A DNA stretch of 64,000 nt. Origin: Planomonospora sp. ID67723 (GTDB lineage Bacteria; Actinomycetota; Actinomycetes; Streptosporangiales; Streptosporangiaceae). The translations under genes were made by a program, and so were the position numbers. The notes under the pieces are model-generated. The model made no database searches, was not told the DNA's origin, and saw only the letters and a program-made list of their open reading frames with translations. Positions 40,873 to 50,126 of this stretch are shown piece by piece. Where the stretch lies: the NCBI RefSeq assembly GCF_015711605.1, contig NZ_JABTEZ010000003.1, positions 682,001-746,000 of the forward strand, read 5' to 3'. Within the stretch, counting starts at the first letter, position 1. The number at the start of each line of letters is the position of its first letter.

Positions 40873-42150
40873 GTGATCGAACGGTGGAACCGGGATCAGG
40901 TCCTCGCGCTCGCGCCCGACGCCTCGTCCCAGAAAGCGGCCCAAGGAGTGTCGTCTCCCGGCAAGTGGTCGAATGCCGGCGTCGCCGCCGAGGCGGTGTG
41001 GGGAGAGTGCAAGGGCAGCGGCTCCAAGCCCTACCGGGCATGCGTGGACCTGTCCGAACCCGCCTACCGGTGCAGTTGCCCGAGCCGGAAGTTCCCCTGC
41101 AAGCACGCCCTCGGCCTGCTGCTGCTGTGGTCGGCCGACGGCGTCCCGGGAGCGGACGAGCCCGCCGACTGGGTGGCCGAGTGGCTCGACCAGCGCCGCG
41201 CCCGCGCCGCCAAACCCGCCGCGGCGCCCCGCACGGCGGAGCCCGGCGCGGCGCCCGACCCCCGGCGGGCCGAGCAGCGCGAGCAGCGGGTCGCGGCGGG
41301 GCTGGCGGAGCTGGAGCGCTGGCTGGCTGACCAGATGCGGCAGGGCATCGCCGGCTCGCGCCGCCACGACCACTGGGACGGCCTGGTCAAACGCCTGGTC
41401 GACGCCCAGGCTCCCGGCGTCGCCGGGACCGTCTCCCGCCTCGGCGCCGTCCTGTCCGACGACGACTGGCCCGCCCGCCTGCTGTCCGAGTACTCCCTCC
41501 TGCACCTCCTGCTCACCGCCCACCGCCGCGAGGCGCTGACGCCGACCGTGCGGGGACGGGTCGGGTTCCCCGTCACCAAGGAGGAGGTGCTCTCCGGAGA
41601 GACCGTCCGTGACGTGTGGGACGTGCTGGGGCGGCGGGACGAGGAGCAGGACCGGCTGATCTCGCGGCGGGTCTGGCTGCGCGGCAGGGCGACCGGCCGG
41701 GCCGCGCTCGTGCTCTCCTTCGCCCCCACCGGCCAGGCCCTCGACGCCTCGCTCGTCACCGGCACGGCTCTGGACGCCGAGCTGGCGTTCTACCCCGGCA
41801 CGGCCCCGCTGCGCGCCCTGGTCGCGACCCGCCACGCCGCCGCCCCCGCCGCCCCGCCGCCCGGCTCCCCGCCGGAGGCGGTGCTGGAGGAGGTGGCCGC
41901 GGCCCTGGCGGGCGATCCCTGGACGGACTCCTGGCCGGTGGTCCTCGACGCGGTGACCCCGATGAGGAACGGCTCATGGCTGCTGGGCGGCCCGTCCGGC
42001 GGGCTTCCGCTGCACCCGTCGGCGGGAACCCCCTGGCGGCTGGTCGCCGCCTCCGGCGGGCACCCGCTGACCGTCGCCGCCGAATGGACCCCCTGGGGCC
42101 TGCGGCCCCTGTCGACCTGGGACGAGGAAGGCCGGGTGGTAGTGCTGTGA
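40873..42150 (+). CDS. SWIM zinc finger protein (YehQ-like)
   Basis: First gene of the MoxR-VWA operon; 425 residues. A SWIM motif CxCxnCxH is at Cys67, Cys69, Cys76 and His78 (YRCSCPSRKFPCKHALG), a fold that binds DNA or protein. The rest is an alpha-rich region of about 340 residues without known motifs, ending with two beta-rich segments. GTG 40873 is chosen from the hexamer TAGCGT at 7 nt; an upstream GTG frame exists but lacks a ribosome site. Its TGA overlaps the next gene's GTG by 4 nt. In E. coli yehQ, a SWIM gene, lies beside the YehL-type MoxR genes. Confidence 0.85.
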   Translation: MIERWNRDQVLALAPDASSQKAAQGVSSPGKWSNAGVAAEAVWGECKGSGSKPYRACVDLSEPAYRCSCPSRKFPCKHALGLLLLWSADGVPGADEPADWVAEWLDQRRARAAKPAAAPRTAEPGAAPDPRRAEQREQRVAAGLAELERWLADQMRQGIAGSRRHDHWDGLVKRLVDAQAPGVAGTVSRLGAVLSDDDWPARLLSEYSLLHLLLTAHRREALTPTVRGRVGFPVTKEEVLSGETVRDVWDVLGRRDEEQDRLISRRVWLRGRATGRAALVLSFAPTGQALDASLVTGTALDAELAFYPGTAPLRALVATRHAAAPAAPPPGSPPEAVLEEVAAALAGDPWTDSWPVVLDAVTPMRNGSWLLGGPSGGLPLHPSAGTPWRLVAASGGHPLTVAAEWTPWGLRPLSTWDEEGRVVVL

Positions 42151-43583
42151 GCGGAACCCCGCAGAACACCGGGACAGGCCCCATGGCGGACACCATGACC
42201 GCGTGGGAGGACCTCGTCTCCACCGCGCTCGTCGGCACCGACCGCAGGCCGCTGCCGGCCGGCCCCGGCGATCCCGCGGCCGAACTGCTCGAACGGGCCG
42301 CCGTGCAGACCGTCCGCGCCCGCGCCGGACAGCGGCTCCGCGCCGGAAGACCGCTGGATGTCGCCCCGCCCGAGGAGCAGCCCGCGCTCCCGCGCGCCGC
42401 GGGCGACAGGCTGGCCCGGATCCTCGGCGGCGAGCGGCCGAGGCTGCTCGCCGAGTGGCTCCAGACCGCCGCGGGCCGCGGTTACCGGCTCTCCCCGCAC
42501 CTGCTGCCCGAGCTGCTCGACCACGCCGCCCGCGACCGCTCGATCCGCCCGCACCTCGGCGTCCTCGCGGGACGCCGGGGCCGCTGGCTGGCCGGGCTCA
42601 ACCCGACGTGGAGCTTCCTCAGCCAGGAGGCCACCGCGGCCGGGCCCCGCCCGGAGGTGTGGGAACTGGGCACCTCGGGAGACCGCCGCGCCCACCTGGC
42701 CGCGCTGCGGGCCGCCGACCCCGCGGCCGCCCGCGAACTGCTCGCGACGACATGGGAGAAGGAGAGCCCCGAGGACCGGGCGGCCTTCCTGGAGCTGTTC
42801 GCCGAGGGGCTCTCCCTCGACGACGAGCCGTTCCTGGAGGCCGCGCTCGACGACCGCCGTCGCGAGGTCCGGCACGAGGCCGCCGACCTGCTCACCCGGT
42901 TGCCGGACTCCCGCCTCGGACGGCGGATGGCCGAACGGGTCGCGGACCGCTTCACAGTGCTGGGCGGCAAGATCCTCGTCAACCCGCCCAGCGCCTGCGA
43001 CGCCGCCATGGAGCGCGACGGCGTGCGGGCCAAGCCGCCCCAGGGCACCGGTGAGAAGAGCTGGTGGCTCCAGCAGATCGTGGCCCGCACCCCGCTCGGC
43101 GTCTGGAGCGAGCTGCTCGGCCGGCCGCCCCGCGAGCTCGTCCGGATGAAGATCACAGACTGGGGGCGGGAGGTCCTGGCCGGATGGGTCAGGGCGGCCG
43201 TGCTCCAGGGCGACCCCGAGTGGGCGCGTGAGCTGTTCGCCTCCGACCCGCTGGCCGACCTGCTGGCCGTACTGCCCCGCGACGAGCAGGAGAGCGCGGC
43301 CGCCGCCTTCGTCCGCGGCCACGCCCTGGACGGCCAGCTCATCATGGTCCTCGGAGGCGCCGCGGCCCCGTGGGGCCCGGAGCTCGCCCGGGCCGTCCTC
43401 CAGAGGATCCTCGACTTCTCCCGGACCCAGCCGTGGAACATCGGCGAGCTGGGCAAGCTGGCCGGCGAACGCGTCGACCCCGCCCTGTACGGCCTGGCGG
43501 AACGCTTTTCCCTCGAACCGCCCATCCAGGAGGTCGCCGCCCTCCTGCGTTTCCGTGACGACATGCTGAAGGAGCTGCAATGA
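42147..43583 (+). CDS. DUF5691-type helical protein of the MoxR operon
   Basis: A 478-residue soluble, Leu/Arg/Glu-rich protein with repeated helical pairs, HEAT-like in places (DERPFLEAALDDRRREV pattern, only partly quoted). By recollection it matches the DUF5691 family found with SWIM and MoxR genes; that name should be checked. It starts at GTG 42147, overlapping the SWIM gene stop (GTGA), and its stop overlaps the MoxR ATG (ATGA). The tight coupling suggests a fixed-stoichiometry complex. No enzymatic motif is visible. Confidence 0.75.
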   Translation: MSGTPQNTGTGPMADTMTAWEDLVSTALVGTDRRPLPAGPGDPAAELLERAAVQTVRARAGQRLRAGRPLDVAPPEEQPALPRAAGDRLARILGGERPRLLAEWLQTAAGRGYRLSPHLLPELLDHAARDRSIRPHLGVLAGRRGRWLAGLNPTWSFLSQEATAAGPRPEVWELGTSGDRRAHLAALRAADPAAARELLATTWEKESPEDRAAFLELFAEGLSLDDEPFLEAALDDRRREVRHEAADLLTRLPDSRLGRRMAERVADRFTVLGGKILVNPPSACDAAMERDGVRAKPPQGTGEKSWWLQQIVARTPLGVWSELLGRPPRELVRMKITDWGREVLAGWVRAAVLQGDPEWARELFASDPLADLLAVLPRDEQESAAAAFVRGHALDGQLIMVLGGAAAPWGPELARAVLQRILDFSRTQPWNIGELGKLAGERVDPALYGLAERFSLEPPIQEVAALLRFRDDMLKELQ

Positions 43584-44647
43584 CGACGGTGCTTCGCGCC
43601 CACGCCGAGGACCAGTACGCCGAGGAACTGGAGCTCCTCGCCAAGGACGACGACCGGACCAGGCCGCCGGGCTGGAAGCTCTCGCCGTGGGCGGTGACCA
43701 CCTACATCCTGGGCGACGGCGACCGGATCACCCCCAAGTACATCGGCCCCCGCCGCATCGTCGAGGTCGCCGTGGCGACGCTGGCCACCGACCGGGCGCT
43801 GCTGCTGCTCGGCGTGCCCGGCACGGCCAAGACCTGGCTCTCGGAGCACCTGGCCGCCGCGATCAGCGGCGACTCCACCCTGCTCGTGCAGGGCACGGCG
43901 GGCACCGCGGAGGAGGCCGTCCGCTACGGCTGGAACTACGCCCGGCTGCTGGCCGAGGGACCGTCCCGGGAGGCGCTCACCCCGAGCCCGGTGATGCGCG
44001 CGATGGCCGAGGGCCGTCTCGCCCGGGTCGAGGAGCTGACCCGCATGCCCTCCGACGTGCAGGACGCCCTGATCACCGTCCTGTCGGAGAAGACGCTGCC
44101 GATCCCCGAGCTGAACGAGGAGGTCCAGGCGGCGCGCGGGTTCAACCTCATCGCCACCGCCAACGACCGCGACCGGGGCGTCAACGACCTGTCCAGCGCG
44201 CTGCGCCGCCGCTTCAACACCGTCGTGCTCCCGGTGCCGGGCACCCCGGAGGAGGAGGTGGACATCGTCTCCCGCCGGGTGGAGCAGCTCGGCCGCTCGC
44301 TGGAGCTTCCGGAGGTCCCGGCCGGGATGGAGGAGATCCGCCGCGTCGTCACGGTCTTCCGCGAGCTGCGGACCGGCGTCACCGAGGACGGCCGCACCAA
44401 GGTCAAGTCACCCAGCGGCACGCTGAGCACCGCCGAGGCCATCTCCGTGATCACCAACGGCGTCGCGCTGGCCGCGCACTTCGGCGACGGCGTGCTGCGC
44501 CCCTCCGACGTGGCCGCCGGGATCATCGGCGCCGTGGTCCAGGACCCGGTCTCCGACCGCGTCGTCTGGCGGGAGTACCTCGAGACCGTCGTGCGCGAAC
44601 GCGAGGACTGGCGCGACTTCTACCGGGCCTGCCGTGACGCGGGCTGA
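43580..44647 (+). CDS. MoxR-family AAA+ ATPase (YehL-type)
   Basis: A 355-residue AAA+ protein. Walker A is GVPGTAKT (residues 78-85), Walker B lies around LARVEELTRMP, the sensor region is NLIATANDRDRGVNDLSSAL and RRRFNTVVLPVPG is the arginine-finger part. The long N-terminal helix (residues 1-60) and the C-terminal lid are typical of the YehL group of MoxR ATPases. MoxR proteins work with VWA partners as chaperones for metal or complex assembly. It overlaps the previous gene by 4 nt, and a 111-nt gap follows. Confidence 0.9.
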   Translation: MTTVLRAHAEDQYAEELELLAKDDDRTRPPGWKLSPWAVTTYILGDGDRITPKYIGPRRIVEVAVATLATDRALLLLGVPGTAKTWLSEHLAAAISGDSTLLVQGTAGTAEEAVRYGWNYARLLAEGPSREALTPSPVMRAMAEGRLARVEELTRMPSDVQDALITVLSEKTLPIPELNEEVQAARGFNLIATANDRDRGVNDLSSALRRRFNTVVLPVPGTPEEEVDIVSRRVEQLGRSLELPEVPAGMEEIRRVVTVFRELRTGVTEDGRTKVKSPSGTLSTAEAISVITNGVALAAHFGDGVLRPSDVAAGIIGAVVQDPVSDRVVWREYLETVVREREDWRDFYRACRDAG

Positions 44648-44758
44648 GCCGGAGCACGCCCCGGCCGTGACCGCGATCCGCCCCCGGCGCGCCGGGCGGC
44701 GGGCGGTCCCCGGCCGCTTCACCGAACCCCCCGGCCGCACCACGAAAGGAGGCAGGCG

Positions 44759-47116
44759 ATGAGCGTGTCCGTTCTCGGCGTCCGGCACCACGGGCCCGGC
44801 TCGGCGCGGGCCCTGCGCGCGGAGCTGGAACGCCTCAAGCCGGACGTCGTGCTCATCGAGGGCCCGCCCGAGGCCGACGAGCTCGTCGCCCTGGCGAAGG
44901 ACCCGGATCTCCAGCCACCGGTGGCGCTGCTGGCGCACGTGCCCGGCGAGCCGTCCAAGGCCGCGTTCTGGCCGTTCGCCGTCTTCTCACCCGAGTGGCA
45001 GGCGATCCGCTACGCCGCCGAGGAGAGCGTGCCGGTCCGCTTCTGCGACCTGCCCGCCGCGCACGGTCTCGCCACCCGGCCGCAGGCGCCGGACGGACCG
45101 GCGGGCGACGGGGCGCGGGCCGTACGGATCGACCCGATCGGGGAGCTCGCCCGCGCCGCCGGATACGACGATCCGGAACGGTGGTGGGAGGACGCGGTCG
45201 AGCACCGCGGCGACACCCCGTTCCAGGTGATCGCCGAGGCGATGGCCGCGGTCCGCGAGGGGTACGTCCCGGACGAGCACGAGGCGCGGCGCGAGGCGTT
45301 CATGCGCCGCACGATCCGCAGGGCGGTCAAGGACGGCTTCGAGCGGGTCGCCGTGGTCTGCGGCGCCTGGCACGTCCCCGCCCTGACCGGGCCGGCCGGC
45401 TCCGGCGGATCGCCGTCCGCGCGGGCCTGGGGCGCGGGGCTGCCGCCGGCCAAGTCGGACGACGCACTGCTCAAGGGCCTGCCCAAGGCCAAGGTGGAGC
45501 TGACCTGGGTGCCGTGGACCTACGGGCGGCTGGCCGCCTGGAGCGGCTACGGCGCGGGCGTGACCTCCCCCGGCTGGTACCACCATCTGTTCGCCTCCCC
45601 CGACCGGCCGGTGCAGCGCTGGCTGACCGCGGCCGCGGGGATGCTGCGGGCCGAGGACCTGCCGGTCTCCTCCGCGCACGTCATCGAGGCGGTACGGCTG
45701 GCGGAGTCGCTGGCGGTGCTGCGGGGACGGCCGCTGGCCGGGCTCGCGGAGGTCACCGAGGCGGTCAGGGCGGTCCTGTGCGAGGGCGACGACCTGCCGG
45801 TGGAGCTGGTCCAGCGGCACATGGTCGTGGGGGAGCGGCTCGGGCAGGTGCCCGACACCACCCCGATGGTCCCGCTCCAGCGTCACCTGCGCGAGGAGCA
45901 GCGGCGGCTCAAGCTCAAGCCGGAGGCCCTGGACCGCGAACTCGACCTCGACCTGCGCAAGCCCCTGGACCTGGGACGCAGTCACCTGCTGCACCGCCTG
46001 CGCCTGCTCGGTGTCGGCTGGGGGGTGCCGCAGCAGAGCCGGGGAAAGGGCACCTTCCGCGAGTCGTGGACGCTCGCCTGGCGCCCCGAGTTCGACATCG
46101 ACCTGATCGAGGCGAGCGCCTGGGGGACCACCGTCCCGGCGGCGGCCGCCGCCCGCGTCCGCGACCTCACGCAGGGCGGCACGGCCGGCCAGGGCCGGTC
46201 CGGGGCACCGGCCTCGGGATCCCGCCCTCCCGGCGGACCCGCGACTCCCGGCGCGGCCGGGGCGGGAGGCCCCGGCGGGGTCTCGCTCGCCGACCTCACG
46301 GGGCTGGTGGAGCACTGCCTGCTGGCCGACCTGCCGGACGCGCTGCCGTACGTGCTGGAGGCGCTGTCGGCGCGGGCGGCGCTGGACAGCGACGTCACGC
46401 ACCTGATGGCGGCGCTGCCCGCGATGGTCCGGGCCCAGCGCTACGGCGACGTGCGCGGCACGCCCGCCACCGGACTGACCGCCATCGTCGACGCCCTGCT
46501 CACCCGGGTCTGCGTCGGCCTGGGCGGGGCGGTCACCGGCCTGGACGACGACGCCGCCCGCGATCTGCTCGGGCACGTGGACGCGGTGCACGCCGCCGTC
46601 GGCCTGCTCGACTCCGGCGACGCCCCCGGTGAGGAGTCGCCGAAGGGGCGCTGGCTGGCCGCGCTGCGCGCGGTGTCGGGCCGGTCGGACCTGCACGGGC
46701 TGATCGAGGGGCGGATCGTCAGGATCCTGCTGGACTCCGGGGATCTCGACACCGGCCGCGCCGAGCGGCGGATGGCGCGGGCGATGTCGGCCGGGCATCC
46801 ACCGGCCAGGGCCGCGGCCTGGGTCGAGGGGTTCGTCTCCGGAGGCGGGCTGCTGCTGGTGCACGACGCGCGGCTGCTCGGGCTGATCGACGCATGGCTG
46901 ACCGGGCTGGCCCCGGAGGCGTTCGTGGACGTGCTGCCCCTGCTCCGGCGGACCTTCGGCGCCTTCGCCGCCCCGGAGCGCCGCGCGATCGGAGAACGGG
47001 CCCGCGCACTCGGCACCGGTGAGGCCGCCGCCGCGGCCGTGGCCGACGACATCGACGATCAGCGCGCGGCGGCGGCCGTACGGACCGTGCTGGAGATCCT
47101 TGGGAGGGCGTCGTGA
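44759..47116 (+). CDS. DUF5682-type protein, possible TIKI/EreA-superfamily hydrolase
   Basis: A 785-residue soluble protein. Its start (VLGVRHHGPGS, then DVVLIEGPPEA with Glu34) and a later element VVCGAWHVPAL (His205) match the two GxxH-type motifs and the Glu of the TraB/TIKI/EreA/ChaN superfamily, so a metal-dependent hydrolase is plausible. The rest is helical with a Gly/Pro/Ala-rich linker around residues 470-510. ATG 44759 has AAAGGAGG 6 nt upstream. Its stop overlaps the GTG of the VWA gene. It corresponds to YehM-like genes of E. coli by context. Confidence 0.82.
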   Translation: MSVSVLGVRHHGPGSARALRAELERLKPDVVLIEGPPEADELVALAKDPDLQPPVALLAHVPGEPSKAAFWPFAVFSPEWQAIRYAAEESVPVRFCDLPAAHGLATRPQAPDGPAGDGARAVRIDPIGELARAAGYDDPERWWEDAVEHRGDTPFQVIAEAMAAVREGYVPDEHEARREAFMRRTIRRAVKDGFERVAVVCGAWHVPALTGPAGSGGSPSARAWGAGLPPAKSDDALLKGLPKAKVELTWVPWTYGRLAAWSGYGAGVTSPGWYHHLFASPDRPVQRWLTAAAGMLRAEDLPVSSAHVIEAVRLAESLAVLRGRPLAGLAEVTEAVRAVLCEGDDLPVELVQRHMVVGERLGQVPDTTPMVPLQRHLREEQRRLKLKPEALDRELDLDLRKPLDLGRSHLLHRLRLLGVGWGVPQQSRGKGTFRESWTLAWRPEFDIDLIEASAWGTTVPAAAAARVRDLTQGGTAGQGRSGAPASGSRPPGGPATPGAAGAGGPGGVSLADLTGLVEHCLLADLPDALPYVLEALSARAALDSDVTHLMAALPAMVRAQRYGDVRGTPATGLTAIVDALLTRVCVGLGGAVTGLDDDAARDLLGHVDAVHAAVGLLDSGDAPGEESPKGRWLAALRAVSGRSDLHGLIEGRIVRILLDSGDLDTGRAERRMARAMSAGHPPARAAAWVEGFVSGGGLLLVHDARLLGLIDAWLTGLAPEAFVDVLPLLRRTFGAFAAPERRAIGERARALGTGEAAAAAVADDIDDQRAAAAVRTVLEILGRAS

Positions 47117-48321
47117 CAGAGGCCGTGACGGGCGCCGTGACGGGCGGTGCGGCGGACGGGGAACGGCTGCGTCGCTGGCGGCTGGTGCTCGGCGGGGACG
47201 CCGACGGCACCGGGTGCGCGCTGGGCGGGACCGACGCCCAGATGGACGGCGCGCTGGCCGCGCTCTACAACAGCGGCGGCGGGGACGGTGGCAGGCCGTC
47301 GGGCCAGCGGAGTGCGGGACTCGGCGCCTCCGCGCCGCGGGTCGCACGCTGGCTGGGCGACATCAGGTCCTACTTCCCCTCGACCGTGGTCCAGGTGATG
47401 CAGAAGGACGCGGTCGAGCGGCTGAACCTGACCCGGCTGCTGCTGGAGCCGGAGATGCTGGAGGCGGTCGAGCCCGACGTGCACATGGTCGGCACGCTCC
47501 TGTCGCTCAACCGGGTCATGCCGGACAAGGCCCGGGAGTCGGCGCGCGCGCTGGTCGGCAAGGTCGTCGCCGAACTGGAGCGGCGGCTGGTCCAGAAGAC
47601 CAAGGCCGCGGTGACCGGCGCGCTGGACCGCTCGGCGCGCACCCACCGCCCCAAGCGGGTCGCCGACATCGACTGGGACCGGACGATCCGGGCCAACCTC
47701 AAGAACTACCTGCCCGAGAAGAACACCGTGATCCCCTCGCGGCTGGTCGGGTACGGCAGGCGCCAGCGGGCGGTCCAGCGCGAGGTGGTGCTCTGCATCG
47801 ACCAGAGCGGCTCGATGGCCGCCTCCGTCGTCTACTCCAGCGTCTTCGGCGCGGTGCTCGCCTCGATGCGTTCGCTGAAGACGTCGCTGGTGGTCTTCGA
47901 CACCTCGGTCGTCGACCTCACCGACCAGCTCCACGACCCGGTGGAGCTGTTGTTCGGCACCCAGCTCGGCGGCGGCACCGACATCAACCGGGCCATCGCC
48001 TACAGCCAAGGTCTGATCACCCGCCCCAGCGACTCCATCTTCATCCTGATCAGCGATCTGTACGAGGGCGGAGTCCGGCAGGAGATGCTCCGCCGGGTGG
48101 CTCAGATGACCGCGGCCGGAGTGCAGGTGATCGTGCTGCTGGCGCTGTCGGACGAGGGCGCGCCCTTCTACGACCGGGAGAACGCCGCCGCGCTCGCCGC
48201 GATGGGGGTGCCCGCCTTCGCCTGCACGCCCGACGCCTTCCCCGGCCTGATGGCCGCCGCGATCGAGCGCCGCGACATCGGCCAGTGGGCCGAGCGGCAT
48301 CTGGAGCGCTCGGCCGGCTGA
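47113..48321 (+). CDS. VWA domain protein of the MoxR operon
   Basis: A 402-residue protein with a von Willebrand A domain in its C-terminal half. The MIDAS motif is DQSGSM (Asp230, Ser232, Ser234), with the conserved Thr-Asp in LGGGTDINR and the last part in LISDLYEGG. The N-terminal 200 residues are helical. It is the expected partner of the MoxR ATPase, and together they resemble the CoxE/YehP-type VWA-MoxR pairs. GTG 47113 overlaps the previous TGA (GTGA). It ends the operon. Confidence 0.9.
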   Translation: MTEAVTGAVTGGAADGERLRRWRLVLGGDADGTGCALGGTDAQMDGALAALYNSGGGDGGRPSGQRSAGLGASAPRVARWLGDIRSYFPSTVVQVMQKDAVERLNLTRLLLEPEMLEAVEPDVHMVGTLLSLNRVMPDKARESARALVGKVVAELERRLVQKTKAAVTGALDRSARTHRPKRVADIDWDRTIRANLKNYLPEKNTVIPSRLVGYGRRQRAVQREVVLCIDQSGSMAASVVYSSVFGAVLASMRSLKTSLVVFDTSVVDLTDQLHDPVELLFGTQLGGGTDINRAIAYSQGLITRPSDSIFILISDLYEGGVRQEMLRRVAQMTAAGVQVIVLLALSDEGAPFYDRENAAALAAMGVPAFACTPDAFPGLMAAAIERRDIGQWAERHLERSAG

Positions 48322-48579
48322 ACCCGACCCAGCGCGGGCGGCACGGAGGCCCGCCCACGCCGGAACGGGACCGGCGGACGGTGAGGAAGAAGGGCGGACG
48401 CCTCCTCGGGCGGACTGTTTTCGAGGGGATTGCTGAGCGCAATACCTATTGCGCTCAGCAATCCCCTGGCAAGAGGAACCGTGGGGTTCCCGCGGCCGTG
48501 CGGCGAAACCCCGGGTTCCGCCGTGGCCTGCCGTTCGGCGGCCCGTTCAGTGCCCTTCGGCGCCCGTTCAGTGGCCCGT
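48322..48579. other. Spacer between convergent VWA and MFS genes
   Basis: 258 nt that hold a 20-bp perfect inverted repeat (48424-48467) and, near 48541-48582, three direct copies of CCCGTTCAGTG or close variants. No conserved coding frame is evident. Confidence 0.5.
48424..48467. terminator. 44-bp near-perfect palindrome
   Basis: Arms 48424-48443 and 48448-48467 pair perfectly over 20 bp around a 4-nt loop, and the innermost A-T bases could pair too. It lies between convergent genes, so it probably terminates both. The stem is less GC-rich than the other terminators in this window, which hints at another origin. Confidence 0.7.
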
Positions 48580-50037
48580 TCAGTGGCCCGCGCCCTCCTC
48601 CGGGCGGGCGCGGAGCGGGAGCAGGAAGGCGGCGGCGAAAGCGACGGCGACCAGGCCGGCCGTGACCCAGACCGTCGTCTGCATCACGTCAGGGAAGGCG
48701 CGTCCCCGCTCCAGCAGGCCGAAGAAGAGCGTGCCGATCGCGGCGGAGCCGAGCGCGCCGCCGAGTTGCTGGACGGCGGTGAGGGTGCCGGAGGCCGAAC
48801 CGGACTCGTGCGGCTCGACCCCGGCCAGCACGATGTCGAAGAACGGCGCCATGACCATGCTCATGCCGGCTCCGGTGACGAACATCGCCGGGGCGAGCTG
48901 CCACGGGGTGACACCCACGCCGGCCAGGTCCAGCGTGACGGCGATCCCGGCCAGACCGGCCGCCATCACGACCGCGCCGAGGTGGATCAGCCTGCGGCCG
49001 ACCTTCTGCGCCAGTCCGGCGGCGTTGACGCCGGCGAAGCCGATCAGTGAGCCCAGGGCGTTGGGCAGGCTCGCCAGGCCCGCCTGCAGCGGGTCGTAGC
49101 CCAGGCCGATCTGGAAGTACAGGCTGATCACCATCGAGAAGCCGACCAGCGCGGTGAAGAAGACCAGTCCGGTGACGAGGCCGCCGCTGAAGGCACGCTT
49201 GCGGAAAAGGCCGGTGACCACCAACGGGTCGCCGCCCGCCCGCCGCTTGCCCGCCTGGTGGCGGGCGAAGAGCGCGAAGACGGCGGCGGAGGCGGCCATC
49301 GAGGCGAAGGTCCAGGCGGGCCAGTCGAGGTCGCGCCCCTGCACCAGCGGGTAGATCAGCAGGAAGGAGGCGGCCGAGACGAGTCCCATGCCGGTCAGGT
49401 CGAGCCGGGCGGCGTGGCCGGGTCTCGACTCGGGAAGGAACCGGGCCGCCCCGACGAGCGCGAACAGGCCGACCGGCAGGTTGATCAGGAAGATCATGCG
49501 CCAGCCGGTGCCGAACAGGTCGGCGTCGACCAGCCAGCCGGCCAGCACCGGTCCGGCCACCATGGACAGGGCCATGACGGGGCCGAAGACGCCGAACGCG
49601 GCGGCCATCTCCTTCGGAGGGAACATCTCCTTGATCATTCCGAGCCCCTGCGGGATCATCACGGCTCCGAACAGTCCCTGGAGCACGCGCGAGGCGATGA
49701 GCATCTCGGAGGAGACGGCCAGGCCGCACAGGAGCGAGGCCGCGGTGAAGCCCAGTGCGCCGATGACGAACATCCGCTTGCGGCCGTAGAGGTCGCCGAG
49801 CCTGCCGCCGGTGATCAGGCCGACGGCCATCGCCATGGTGTAGCCGGCGCCGAGCCACTGGATCATGCTGGTCGACCCGCCCAGGTCGATGTGGATCGAC
49901 GGCGCCGCGATGTTGGTGATCACCGCGTCGACCAGGTCCATCACCTCGGCGGCGAGGATCACGAAAAGTGCGAGCCAGCGCCACCGGTACGGCTCGGCGG
50001 TGACGGCAGGGGAGCCGGTGCCGACGGTGTGGGTCAT
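48580..50037 (-). CDS. MFS drug/proton antiporter (DHA2/EmrB-QacA type)
   Basis: A 485-residue exporter with about fourteen membrane helices. Motif A is GGRLGDLYGRKRMF, motif B/C elements are LIASRVLQGLFGAVMIPQG and GPVLAGWLVD, and the D1 motif in helix 1 is VMDLVDAVITNIA. It probably exports a hydrophobic compound or drug. The ATG at 50037 has GGAG 8 nt upstream. The divergent TetR gene and a five-site operator array at 50127-50213 point to ligand-induced export. Confidence 0.92.
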   Translation of the reverse strand: MTHTVGTGSPAVTAEPYRWRWLALFVILAAEVMDLVDAVITNIAAPSIHIDLGGSTSMIQWLGAGYTMAMAVGLITGGRLGDLYGRKRMFVIGALGFTAASLLCGLAVSSEMLIASRVLQGLFGAVMIPQGLGMIKEMFPPKEMAAAFGVFGPVMALSMVAGPVLAGWLVDADLFGTGWRMIFLINLPVGLFALVGAARFLPESRPGHAARLDLTGMGLVSAASFLLIYPLVQGRDLDWPAWTFASMAASAAVFALFARHQAGKRRAGGDPLVVTGLFRKRAFSGGLVTGLVFFTALVGFSMVISLYFQIGLGYDPLQAGLASLPNALGSLIGFAGVNAAGLAQKVGRRLIHLGAVVMAAGLAGIAVTLDLAGVGVTPWQLAPAMFVTGAGMSMVMAPFFDIVLAGVEPHESGSASGTLTAVQQLGGALGSAAIGTLFFGLLERGRAFPDVMQTTVWVTAGLVAVAFAAAFLLPLRARPEEGAGH

Positions 50038-50126
50038 GGGGGACTCCGTTCCGGGTGTCAGAGCTGCCAGGCCTGCGCCGGAGCGTTCCGGGAGATCCCG
50101 GTGCCCGGACGAGAAGCGGTTCCTGG

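Noticed and set aside
40873-48321. Idea that the SWIM-MoxR operon is a known anti-phage defence island
   Set aside because: No restriction, CRISPR, TIR, nuclease or abortive-infection genes adjoin it, and related operons occur widely; a defence role is kept only as a testable guess.
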